A stretch of DNA of 23,201 bases from an uncultured Roseburia sp. (GTDB lineage: Bacteria; Bacillota; Clostridia; Lachnospirales; Lachnospiraceae), in the NCBI GenBank assembly GCA_910584215.1, contig CAJTYI010000046.1, positions 1 to 23,201 of the forward strand, in the 5' to 3' direction. Shown here one piece after another: positions 16,424-23,194 of the stretch. Each line of letters starts with the position of its first letter. Position 1 is the stretch's first letter. Both the position numbers and the translations under genes were made by a program. Below the pieces are notes generated by a model. That model saw only the letters and a list, made by a program, of their open reading frames with translations, was not told where the DNA came from and searched no databases.

Positions 16424-17293
16424 TCAGTCCTTTTGATAATAATGCAGAAAGATTTCTTCCAGATCGGGTTCCGCAATATTCACGTCCGCCAGCGGGAGCG
16501 CCGCAAGGGCATGTAAGAGTACCTGCGGCTGGCCGCTGTAGAGAAAATTCACGGTGTCACCGCAGACTTTGACGTCTTTTATCCCGTCAAGCGCAGGCGG
16601 CGTATCGACGCCCCGCAGCGAGACGCGCTTGGCGTGTGCCTGCCCCAGGTTGGAGATACTGTCCGAGACAAGGATTTCTCCCTGGCGTATCACCGCGGCA
16701 TGTTTGCAGTAACGCTGTACCTCTGATAAGACATGGGAAGACAAAAAGATGGTCGTGCCCTCTGCGTTGCGCTCCTCCAATATGGCGTAAAATTCCCGCT
16801 GCATCAGCGGGTCCAGTCCGCTCGTGGGCTCGTCAAAAATGCAGAGTTTTGGCTTATGCTGCAGGGCGCAGACGATCGAAACCTTTTTGCGGTTTCCAAG
16901 CGAAAGCGCTCCGATTCTCTTTTCGGTGTCCAGCTCCAGCCTTTCACAGAGTTTTCCCGCCTCGTCGCCGCAGTCCTGGTCTCTTAGCGCCGCCGAGTAT
17001 CTGATGATCTCCCGCACTTTCATATTGCGGTAAAAAGTGGCCTCGGAAGGCATATAGCCGATATCGGCCAGTATTTCGCTGCGCTGTATTTTGATATCTT
17101 TGCCAAAAATCTCGGCAGAGCCGGAAGTCGGCGATATCAGACCGAGCAGTGTGCGGATGGTCGTGCTCTTCCCCGCGCCGTTCGGCCCGATAAATCCAAA
17201 GAAGTCGCCCTCCGGCACCGCCAGATTAATATTGACGATGCCCCTTGACGTTCCGTAATATTTTGTCAGCGCAGTTGTCTGCATGATATTCAT
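16424..17293 (-). CDS. ABC transporter ATP-binding protein
   Basis: The 289-residue nucleotide-binding subunit has Walker A GPNGAGKST (36-44), the signature as LSLGNRKK (130-137), Walker B CIFDEPTSGLDP (151-162) and the H-loop His187. The sequence is of the BcrA/CcmA-like group that pairs with small ABC-2 permeases, with an extra C-terminal domain (about 205-289). The permease lies downstream. AAGGA is 13 bases from the ATG at 17293, rather far, so the ATG at 17284 (Met4) is a possible alternative start. It follows the SdpI-like gene by 94 bp with no clear terminator, which suggests one operon with sdpR-like and sdpI-like genes. Confidence 0.94.
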   Translation of the reverse strand: MNIMQTTALTKYYGTSRGIVNINLAVPEGDFFGFIGPNGAGKSTTIRTLLGLISPTSGSAEIFGKDIKIQRSEILADIGYMPSEATFYRNMKVREIIRYSAALRDQDCGDEAGKLCERLELDTEKRIGALSLGNRKKVSIVCALQHKPKLCIFDEPTSGLDPLMQREFYAILEERNAEGTTIFLSSHVLSEVQRYCKHAAVIRQGEILVSDSISNLGQAHAKRVSLRGVDTPPALDGIKDVKVCGDTVNFLYSGQPQVLLHALAALPLADVNIAEPDLEEIFLHYYQKD

Positions 17294-17387
17294 ATGGTTT
17301 GATCATTCCTTTCTGTTTGGTGCAAGTCTGTAAGGTTACGGGGTCAGATAGGTCCGTCTGCCGTATCGATCGCACAGGCGGCAGCCG

Positions 17388-18029
17388 TCATTGCTGTCTG
17401 GTATGCCTGATATAATAAATATAAGAATAGACAGTCGGCAAGAGCAGTATGGTTAGCAATGCGGCAAAAATAATCCAGGAATTGTGCCAGTATGACGTTG
17501 CGAGGATGACGATACCGGCAGCCACCATACACCAGCCTGCAAGGCGGTTGGTGCGGTTCCAGTTTTCCGGGTCGTGCAGCGTCCACGGAAGCTTAAAGCC
17601 AAACGTGTAGTTTTGCTTCGCCTTGGGCAGCGTATTTCCCAGTATTATTAAAATAAGGCCGAGCAGCAGGCTGCAGCTAAAGCCGATATCCACCGCATAA
17701 CCAAGGGCATTGGCATAGATTGACACGGTCATGATAAACGATATGGCAGGTACAATCCAAAACACGAACTGAAGAGGCTTGGGTCCGATGTTTTTTTGCT
17801 TTGGGTCAGCAGCGGTAGCCATCAGACCAAGAAAATGGGCGATCAGTAAAAAGATCGGGATTGCGAATACGGTAAAAGGCTTGCTGCTCCAGCCGTTCGC
17901 TATATTGTCCGCGCTAAAATGCGTCGCAATCTCGTCGGGAAGCCTGTTCCACAGTATACAGCCGACATACATCGGAAGCAATGTAAGAAATGAGGTAACT
18001 ATTATTTTTCGTTTATTCTCCTTGAACAT
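17388..18029 (-). CDS. SdpI-family membrane protein (DUF1648 plus SdpI domains)
   Basis: The 213-residue protein has about six hydrophobic segments. The N-terminal part carries the DUF1648 pattern LPDEIATHFSADNIANGWSSK; the second half has the SdpI pattern GNTLPKAKQNYTFGFKLPWTL with NRTNRLAGW. In Bacillus subtilis SdpI gives immunity to the killing factor SdpC and also signals to the repressor SdpR. I chose Met at 18029, because GGAG directly precedes the upstream ATG at 18038 with no spacing but sits nine bases from this one. It overlaps the end of the ArsR/SdpR-like gene by 17 bp. No sdpC-like toxin gene is seen in the window, so the inducing peptide, if any, comes from elsewhere. Confidence 0.9.
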   Translation of the reverse strand: MFKENKRKIIVTSFLTLLPMYVGCILWNRLPDEIATHFSADNIANGWSSKPFTVFAIPIFLLIAHFLGLMATAADPKQKNIGPKPLQFVFWIVPAISFIMTVSIYANALGYAVDIGFSCSLLLGLILIILGNTLPKAKQNYTFGFKLPWTLHDPENWNRTNRLAGWCMVAAGIVILATSYWHNSWIIFAALLTILLLPTVYSYIYYIRHTRQQ

Positions 18030-18297
18030 TTGTATCATCTCCTTTCAACTCGGTAAGCCATAACATGATTTCTTCCAGCACCGAAGTGCTCAATTCGTAA
18101 AAGATAAATTTTCCTTCCCTGTGATCCGCAATCAGCCCGGCCTCTTTCAATACCGACAGATGCCTGGAAACAGCGGCATCCGTCACAGAAAAGTGATCAG
18201 CGATTTCTCCGGCAGACATTCTGTGCTGCCTTAACAGTGTAAGAATCTCCCGTCGAATCGGATCTGCCAACGCGCGTAGCGTCTGCTGCATCGCCAT
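18013..18297 (-). CDS. ArsR/SdpR-family winged-helix repressor
   Basis: The 94-residue repressor has an ArsR-type winged helix. The recognition region is FSVTDAAVSRHLSVLKEAGLI, followed by the wing DHREGKFIFYEL. There are no Cys pairs for metal sensing, in line with the SdpR subgroup. The start at 18297 is seven bases after AGGAGG; the in-frame ATG at 18315 overlaps the operator. Overlap with the SdpI-like gene and the inverted repeat over its own promoter support autorepression of an sdpRI-type operon. Confidence 0.93.
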   Translation of the reverse strand: MAMQQTLRALADPIRREILTLLRQHRMSAGEIADHFSVTDAAVSRHLSVLKEAGLIADHREGKFIFYELSTSVLEEIMLWLTELKGDDTNVQGE

Positions 18298-18312
18298 GAC
18301 ACACCCTCCTTT

Positions 18313-18341
18313 CATTTAACAATTTACTTAATTGTTAAATG
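18313..18341. promoter_or_regulatory. Operator: perfect 12-bp inverted repeat at the sdpR-like promoter
   Basis: CATTTAACAATT (18313-18324) and AATTGTTAAATG (18330-18341) are perfect arms around a 5-bp spacer. The site begins two bases from the -10 element and covers the expected transcription start, the usual place for an ArsR-type repressor. The binding protein is inferred from position. Confidence 0.8.
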
Positions 18342-18342
18342 T

Positions 18343-18371
18343 AGTATATAAGATGATAAAAGATTTGTCAA
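18343..18371 (-). promoter_or_regulatory. Promoter of the sdpR-sdpI-ABC operon
   Basis: On the minus strand, a perfect TTGACA (18371-18366) is 17 bp from TATACT (18348-18343). With the start near 18336, it directs transcription through the operator into the repressor gene. Confidence 0.85.
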
Positions 18372-18446
18372 GCAGAAAAAGAACAGATCAAGGTTCAGGA
18401 AATATGTGTGCGCGATGCATGTTTATTCCATCTTTGGAAAACCTAA

Positions 18447-18474
18447 TTGAAAGAGACGTAAGGAAAAATAAAAT
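18447..18474 (+). promoter_or_regulatory. Possible promoter of the GH2 gene
   Basis: TTGAAA (18447-18452) and TAAAAT (18469-18474) are 16 bp apart. A small hairpin, GCCGC/GCGGC, at 18475-18488 follows directly. Confidence 0.45.
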
Positions 18475-18503
18475 GCCGCATAAGCGGCGGAATGAGAGGA
18501 AAT

Positions 18504-20792
18504 ATGCGACACATCTATCATTTAAACACAAAATGGGCTTTTACCAAGGAGGCGGATGAGCCCCCAAAAGAGATGCCGGACAGGTGGTACTATGTGAATC
18601 TGCCTCATACATGGAATAACATTGATGGCCAGGACGGCGGCGCGGACTATTACCGCGGCACATGTTATTATGCCAAAGAAGTGGAGATGAGCGAGCTGCC
18701 AGAGGCTGAACAGTACTTTTTAGAGCTGCGCGGCGCCAATTCCTCAGCGGATGTCTATGTCAACGGCGAGAAGCTCGCGCATCACGACGGCGGGTACTCG
18801 GCCTGGCGTGTCAACATCACCGATGCGCTCAAGGAGAGAAACTTATTTGTCATCGCGGTGGATAACAGTGCCAATGACGAGGTCTATCCGCAGAATGCGG
18901 ACTTTACGTTCTATGGCGGACTCTACCGGGACGTCGCGATTATCGCCGTACCCCGGTCCCATTTTGATCTGGAATACTACGGCGGCCCGGGTATGACGGT
19001 GACGGCCCAGGTGGAAGGGGAGAACGCCAAGGTAAACGTCAAAGTATTTTTGAGCGGGGAGAGAAGGAAGCAGGAGCTTCATTATCAGATTCACGATGCA
19101 CAGGGCAATCTGGTCGCCGAGGAATATGCCCCGGTGACGGTGGACAGGGTATCGTTTGAGATTCCTGATGTTCATCTGTGGCAGGGCAGAAAAGATCCCT
19201 ATCTCTACACGGCGACTGTTACCTTACTCGAGGACAATGAAGAGTTAGATCTAGTCAGCACCAAGTTTGGCTGCCGCAGTTTTGAGATTGACCCAAAGAG
19301 AGGGTTTCTTTTAAACGGAGAGAGCTACCCGCTGCGCGGCGTCTCCCGCCATCAGGACTGGTGGGGCATCGGCAATGCGCTCCTGCCGGAGCATCACCGC
19401 AGGGACATGGAGCTCATCTGTGAGCTTGGCGCGACGACAATACGTCTGGCACATTATCAGCACGACGACTTTTTCTATGATCTCTGCGACGAAAAGGGCA
19501 TGGTTGTGTGGGCGGAAATACCTTATATATCGGCTCATATGCAGGGCGGCAGGGAGAACACGATCTCTCAGATGAAAGAGCTGATCATTCAAAATTATAA
19601 TCACCCGAGTATCGTTGTGTGGGGATTGTCCAACGAGATCACTATGAAAGGCGAAGCGAATGAGGACCTGTTGGAAAACCATCGAATCCTCAATGATTTG
19701 GCGCACGAGCTGGACCCGTTTAGAAAGACGGCGATCGCAGTCGTTTCCATGTGCGAGACAGACAGCCCCTATTTAAAGATACCGGACGTTGTATCCTACA
19801 ATCATTATTTTGGCTGGTATGGCGGCGACACTTCCATGAACGGTCCGTGGCTCGACCAGTTTCACGAAAAATATCCGCAGATACCGCTTGGCGTCAGTGA
19901 GTACGGGTGCGAAGCCTTAAACTGGCACACGTCCAACCCGCAGCAGGGAGATTACACGGAGGAATACCAGGCGTATTATCATGAAGAGCTGATAAAGCAG
20001 CTCTATACCAGGCCGTATCTGTGGGCGACCCATGTCTGGAACATGTTTGATTTCGGTGCGGACGCCAGAAACGAGGGTGGAGAAAACGGACAAAACCACA
20101 AAGGCCTGGTGACGTTTGACCGCAATTACAAAAAAGACGCTTTTTACGCATACAAGGCATGGCTCTCCGACGAGCCGTTTGTGCACATCTGCGGCAAACG
20201 CTATATCAACCGCGAGGAGGAAGTCACGAAAGTGACGGTATACTCCAACCAGCCTGAGGTCGAGCTCTTTGTCAATGGAAAAAGTGTCGGAAAGCAGCGC
20301 AGCAGGGAGCACTTCTTTTATTTCCAGGTACAAAATCAGGGAGAGTCTCATCTCAAGGCGGTGGCAGGCGCCTACGAGGATGAGAGCCGCATCCGCAAGG
20401 TGGAGGAGTTCGACGAGGCGTACCGCATGAAAGAGATTGGCGCTGTCCTAAACTGGTTTGACATTACGGCGCCAGAAGGGTATTTTTCGTTGAATGACAA
20501 GCTGTGCGATATTTTTACCAAACCGGAGGGCAAAGAACTGGTGCTTGGCGCCTTAGGCGGCATGGAAGGCAAACGCGGAGAGGATGGGGCGCATGGCAAA
20601 TCTGCCAAGTCCGGTGCGGATAAAGGCGGTGAGAAAGGAGCCGGCGGCATGTTTGACGAAAAGATGTTTGACATGATGGGCAGCTTTACCGTCCTGCGCT
20701 TAATCAATTTGATGGGAGCGGTCAATGAAAAGATGACGAAAGAACAACTGCTCGATCTCAATTCCAAATTAAATCAGATCAAAAGAGACTGA
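18504..20792 (+). CDS. Glycoside hydrolase family 2 enzyme (beta-galactosidase/beta-glucuronidase type)
   Basis: The 762-residue cytoplasmic enzyme has no signal peptide. The N-terminal sugar-binding domain has LPHTWNNIDGQDGGADYYRG; a beta-sandwich follows, and the TIM barrel holds the acid/base in LSNEI (Glu378) and the nucleophile in GVSEYG (Glu466). An NHKG block (about 531-534) precedes LVTFDR. N-x-K-G is used by beta-glucuronidases to hold the carboxylate, but similar blocks also occur in related beta-galactosidases, so the substrate is open. After about residue 680 is a Gly/Lys-rich linker and a final helix pair. GAGAGGA (18494-18500) supports ATG 18504, though spacing is short; ATG 18492 is an alternative. 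An MFS transporter follows 256 bp downstream. Confidence 0.93.
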   Translation: MRHIYHLNTKWAFTKEADEPPKEMPDRWYYVNLPHTWNNIDGQDGGADYYRGTCYYAKEVEMSELPEAEQYFLELRGANSSADVYVNGEKLAHHDGGYSAWRVNITDALKERNLFVIAVDNSANDEVYPQNADFTFYGGLYRDVAIIAVPRSHFDLEYYGGPGMTVTAQVEGENAKVNVKVFLSGERRKQELHYQIHDAQGNLVAEEYAPVTVDRVSFEIPDVHLWQGRKDPYLYTATVTLLEDNEELDLVSTKFGCRSFEIDPKRGFLLNGESYPLRGVSRHQDWWGIGNALLPEHHRRDMELICELGATTIRLAHYQHDDFFYDLCDEKGMVVWAEIPYISAHMQGGRENTISQMKELIIQNYNHPSIVVWGLSNEITMKGEANEDLLENHRILNDLAHELDPFRKTAIAVVSMCETDSPYLKIPDVVSYNHYFGWYGGDTSMNGPWLDQFHEKYPQIPLGVSEYGCEALNWHTSNPQQGDYTEEYQAYYHEELIKQLYTRPYLWATHVWNMFDFGADARNEGGENGQNHKGLVTFDRNYKKDAFYAYKAWLSDEPFVHICGKRYINREEEVTKVTVYSNQPEVELFVNGKSVGKQRSREHFFYFQVQNQGESHLKAVAGAYEDESRIRKVEEFDEAYRMKEIGAVLNWFDITAPEGYFSLNDKLCDIFTKPEGKELVLGALGGMEGKRGEDGAHGKSAKSGADKGGEKGAGGMFDEKMFDMMGSFTVLRLINLMGAVNEKMTKEQLLDLNSKLNQIKRD

Positions 20793-20803
20793 GCGGAAAT
20801 GGT

Positions 20804-20872
20804 CTTGCATCGTAACGCACCGAGCGCGTGAATCAATTGCCTTGCATCGTAGCGCGCCGGGCGCGTGAATCA
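20804..20872 (+). repeat. Tandem 32-bp direct repeat, two copies
   Basis: Copies at 20804-20835 and 20841-20872 differ at three positions, all A to G, with a 5-bp spacer. Each begins CTTGCATCGTA and ends GCGCGTGAATCA, and each has a small GC-rich hairpin (GCGCGC/GCGCGT in the second). The repeat ends 20 bp before the -35 of the MFS promoter, so it may be a pair of protein binding sites. Confidence 0.7.
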
Positions 20873-20891
20873 TAGAAAGATACGATAGTTC

Positions 20892-20920
20892 TTGCAAAAC
20901 AGGGAAACCTCTGCTACAAT
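20892..20920 (+). promoter_or_regulatory. Promoter of the MFS gene
   Basis: TTGCAA (20892-20897) is 17 bp from TACAAT (20915-20920), giving a start near 20927 and a leader of about 120 nt. Confidence 0.6.
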
Positions 20921-20965
20921 CATACCTGACTTTGGCGTGGATGCGGCGGGAGTTTTCCCTGTTTT
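20896..20965. repeat. Paired inverted sites around the MFS promoter
   Basis: AAAACAGGGAAA (20896-20907) lies in the promoter spacer; its exact inverted copy TTTCCCTGTTTT (20954-20965) lies downstream of the start. The centres are 58 bp apart. Since the left copy is outside the transcript from the promoter at 20892, a DNA-level role (repressor with looping) is more likely than an RNA stem. Confidence 0.5.
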
Positions 20966-20980
20966 TAATATGGAAGCGTT

Positions 20981-21002
20981 GTGTGAAAATAATTTTTCAC
21001 AC
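20981..21002 (+). other. AT-rich hairpin in the MFS leader
   Basis: GTGTGAAAA (20981-20989) and TTTTCACAC (20994-21002) form a perfect 9-bp stem around the loop TAAT, 47 bp before the MFS start. No T tract follows. Confidence 0.45.
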
Positions 21003-21048
21003 GCAACTTTGTGCCTGCGGCCCAGAGCTTGCAGGTTGAGAGAAAGGT

Positions 21049-22212
21049 ATGGTTATTTTTATGGAAAAGCGGTTGTGTCGGACCGGGTATCTGACATTTT
21101 TTCTCAGTGGTTTGTGTGCGATATCGAGCGGTGTGATCGTCAGCGTATTGCAGGACAATTATGGATTTTCTTACGGCGTTACGGGCACGATGCTCTCCTT
21201 TATGAGCATCGGAAATATGGCGGCGTCGTTCGCGTCCGGGATTCTTCCCGGGAAGATCGGGACAAAAGGTACGGTCGCCCTTTTGTGCAGCGGTTATTTT
21301 ATCGGCTATCTTATGATGGCGCTGACCGGAATCGTGGGCGTTTTGACGGGAGCGTTTCTCTTAGTCGGCATCGCTAAGGGGTGTGCCTTAAACAATTGTA
21401 CCGTTCTGGTGGGGAATAACAGCAGTGACAGAACAAAGGGCATGAGTCTGATGCATGCCTTTTATGCCAGCGGGGCGCTGCTGTGTCCGTTTTTGATCGC
21501 ATTCCTGCGAAGGGGCGGGGACAAAGTGCCGATGATCGGCGTGGCAGCCATCGGTCTTGTGATGTGGCTGATTTTTTGGACGGCCGGACTTTCCGGAAAG
21601 AAGAGTGAGACGGCGAAAAAACAAAAGGAACCGCTCACTTTTCTAAAGAGCAGAAAATTCTGGATATTGACTGGTCTGGTATTTTGCCAGAATGCGGCTG
21701 AAACCAGCGTTACCGGCTGGCTCGTGACCTACTATAAAAACCAGGGCATATTAAACGGCAATTTCAGCAATTATACGGTGACAATTATGTGGGGCGCCAC
21801 GCTGATCGCGAGACTTTTGATTGCGTTTGTATTTCCGATCAAAAATACATACCGTGCGCTGGCCTTGATGGGCATTGGATGTACGCTGCTCTACGGCGTC
21901 ATGATTTTTACTGTGCATCCGCTGGGGGCGATTCTTTTGTTGTTTGCGTTTGCCTTTTCCATGGCGGGGGTCAATCCCGTGGCGGTGGCTGGCGTGGGAA
22001 AAGAGATGAGCACGGCGAGTATGGGGGTGATGCTTCCGGTTGCCGGGATTGGGGCTATTTTGATGCCCTGGATCATCGGTATCGTTGCGGACGGCATCGG
22101 CTTACAGATGGGCATGTTCTGCAACTTGATTCCCTGTATCGGGATATTTGTGCTCAGCGGCGTGATGTTGGTTGAGAAGAGAAAAAATTTGCCCAACGTG
22201 CAGAAAGAATAA
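21049..22212 (+). CDS. Major facilitator superfamily transporter
   Basis: The 387-residue protein has about 12 hydrophobic segments in two halves. The two halves are joined by a charged cytoplasmic loop (about 183-200, SGKKSETAKKQKEP). The first half has SYGVTGTMLSFMSIGNMAASFASGILPGKIG, typical of the fucose-permease-like group of sugar or metabolite carriers. GAGAG six bases before ATG 21049 supports this start; ATG 21061 is in frame and possible. It follows a GH2 gene but has its own promoter; a role in taking up the enzyme's substrate is plausible but unproven. A terminator lies at 22287-22320. Confidence 0.9.
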   Translation: MVIFMEKRLCRTGYLTFFLSGLCAISSGVIVSVLQDNYGFSYGVTGTMLSFMSIGNMAASFASGILPGKIGTKGTVALLCSGYFIGYLMMALTGIVGVLTGAFLLVGIAKGCALNNCTVLVGNNSSDRTKGMSLMHAFYASGALLCPFLIAFLRRGGDKVPMIGVAAIGLVMWLIFWTAGLSGKKSETAKKQKEPLTFLKSRKFWILTGLVFCQNAAETSVTGWLVTYYKNQGILNGNFSNYTVTIMWGATLIARLLIAFVFPIKNTYRALALMGIGCTLLYGVMIFTVHPLGAILLLFAFAFSMAGVNPVAVAGVGKEMSTASMGVMLPVAGIGAILMPWIIGIVADGIGLQMGMFCNLIPCIGIFVLSGVMLVEKRKNLPNVQKE

Positions 22213-22246
22213 GATATGTTTACGTTACAGAACAGTTTTATAAAAA

Positions 22247-22277
22247 TAAGGACAGCGCGCGATGCGGACTGTCCTTA
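22247..22277 (+). other. Hairpin after the MFS gene
   Basis: TAAGGACAG (22247-22255) and CTGTCCTTA (22269-22277) form a perfect 9-bp stem, 35 bp after the MFS stop. No T tract follows; it precedes the true terminator by ten bases. Confidence 0.5.
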
Positions 22278-22286
22278 AGACAAAGA

Positions 22287-22320
22287 AAGAAGTCACAGAT
22301 TTTCTGCGACTTCTTTTTTT
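22287..22320 (+). terminator. Rho-independent terminator after the MFS gene
   Basis: A 13-bp stem with one mismatch (22287-22299 with 22303-22315), a 3-nt loop and a T tract to 22320. The stem has an A-rich 5' side, so it may also end the csp transcript that comes from the right. Confidence 0.9.
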
Positions 22321-22410
22321 CCATTGTTTACAATATCTTAATCTAACAAATAAAAACCAGTTCTATTTAAAAAGAAAAAGGTACATGTAACGATTGGCTT
22401 TCAACTGCAA

Positions 22411-22611
22411 TTACTGAATCACAGTTACATTGGTCGCCTGCGGGCCTTTTGCGCCTTCGGTGACATCAAATTCTACTCCGGCACCCTCTTCTAAGGATTT
22501 GAAACCTTCCATGTTAAGTCCTGAGTAGTGTACGAAAACATCGTTTCCCGCTTCGTCGGAGATGAATCCGTAACCTTTTTGGTTGTTAAACCATTTAACT
22601 GTACCTTTCAT
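22411..22611 (-). CDS. Cold-shock domain protein
   Basis: The 66-residue single OB-fold protein binds single-stranded RNA and DNA. RNP1 is KGYGFI (12-17) and RNP2 is VFVHY (25-29); the length is normal. GGAGGT (22625-22620, minus strand), eight bases upstream, fixes the start at 22611; an open frame to 22701 lacks support. A palindrome and a very large fold-back lie upstream. Several csp genes are usual per genome, so no number is given. Confidence 0.97.
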   Translation of the reverse strand: MKGTVKWFNNQKGYGFISDEAGNDVFVHYSGLNMEGFKSLEEGAGVEFDVTEGAKGPQATNVTVIQ

Positions 22612-22635
22612 CAAAAAGTACCTCCACAAATAATA

Positions 22636-22655
22636 CTGGCTGTATATACAGCTAG
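22636..22655. repeat. Palindrome in the csp leader
   Basis: GCTGTATATACAGC (22639-22652) is a perfect 14-bp palindrome; with flanking bases it extends to 20 bp with G-T pairs. It lies 10-30 bases before the csp ribosome binding site and could be an operator or a cold-sensitive hairpin in the leader. Confidence 0.55.
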
Positions 22656-22664
22656 ATTTACCAT

Positions 22665-22694
22665 AGCATATTGCGGCCCAAAAGTAAAGAACAA
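22665..22694 (-). promoter_or_regulatory. Possible csp promoter
   Basis: On the minus strand, TTGTTC (22694-22689) is 18 bp from TATGCT (22670-22665). The match is moderate. It would give a leader of about 45 nt that begins at the palindrome. Confidence 0.35.
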
Positions 22695-22696
22695 TT

Positions 22697-23023
22697 TCCA
22701 AATATTATTCTATAGATTATTAACCTGGAAATTTTATACCAAATAAATGAATAAATATGCAAAATAGTTCTTATCAGAAGTGATGTACAGTTTATTCTCA
22801 GTATATGAGCGGCGTCCAGCCGGTATCCTAACTGCAGGCGTTTTTGCGGAGGTCAAAAAGCAAGAGCGCCTGCAGCTATGTTGCCTGCCGGACGCCGCAT
22901 TTACGCTAAGAATATAAAAATATTATATTACTTCTGAACGAACAGCCATATATATTTATTCATTTAGTATGGTTTAAAGTTTCCAGGCTAATAATCTATA
23001 GGTTGTTAGCCTAGTTATTTGGA
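22697..23023. repeat. Giant imperfect fold-back (327 nt)
   Basis: Nested, nearly symmetric pairings, outer to inner: 22697-22704 with 23016-23023 (8 bp); 22710-22722 with 22989-23001 (13 bp); 22724-22731 with 22980-22987 (8 bp); 22745-22758 with 22952-22965 (14 bp); 22775-22781 with 22930-22936 (7 bp); 22809-22817 with 22890-22898 (9 bp); 22832-22840 with 22867-22875 (9 bp); 22841-22846 with 22854-22859 (6 bp). All listed pairs are perfect. The outer half is AT-rich, the inner half GC-rich. The end loop is CGGAGGT on the plus strand, ACCTCCG on the minus. The right side also holds its own 10-bp hairpin (AGGCTAATAA/TTGTTAGCCT). No gene is visible in it. It may be a structured RNA, a MITE-like element or a csp control region. 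Confidence 0.75.
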
Positions 23024-23056
23024 TGAATACCTATGAATAATGGATGCATATTTATT

Positions 23057-23194
23057 CTATCTAAAATTATGGTAACTTTTTCTTTTTCTATTTGTGAAAG
23101 CGGCATCCATCGTCTCTTTGGCGCCCCAGTTTCTGCTTTTTTCTTCAATATCACAAATCCCGAGGTACTTAGCGCGTGCCTTTGGGGCATCCAG
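23057..23194 (-). pseudogene. Possible gene remnant at the window edge
   Basis: On the minus strand this frame reads 45 residues with protein-like composition (RAKYLGICDIEEKSRNWGAK and on) up to TAG at 23057-23059, but a TAG at 23195-23197 precedes it in frame and no start codon or ribosome site is seen early in it. A second minus frame is also open across the edge. I cannot assign a family; it may be the decayed 3' end of a gene beyond the window, or chance. Confidence 0.2.

Noticed and set aside
20804..20872. CRISPR array
   Set aside because: Only two copies, a 5-bp spacer and no cas genes nearby.
22697..23023. Insertion sequence with transposase
   Set aside because: No open frame of usable length inside the fold-back and no clear target-site duplication at its ends.
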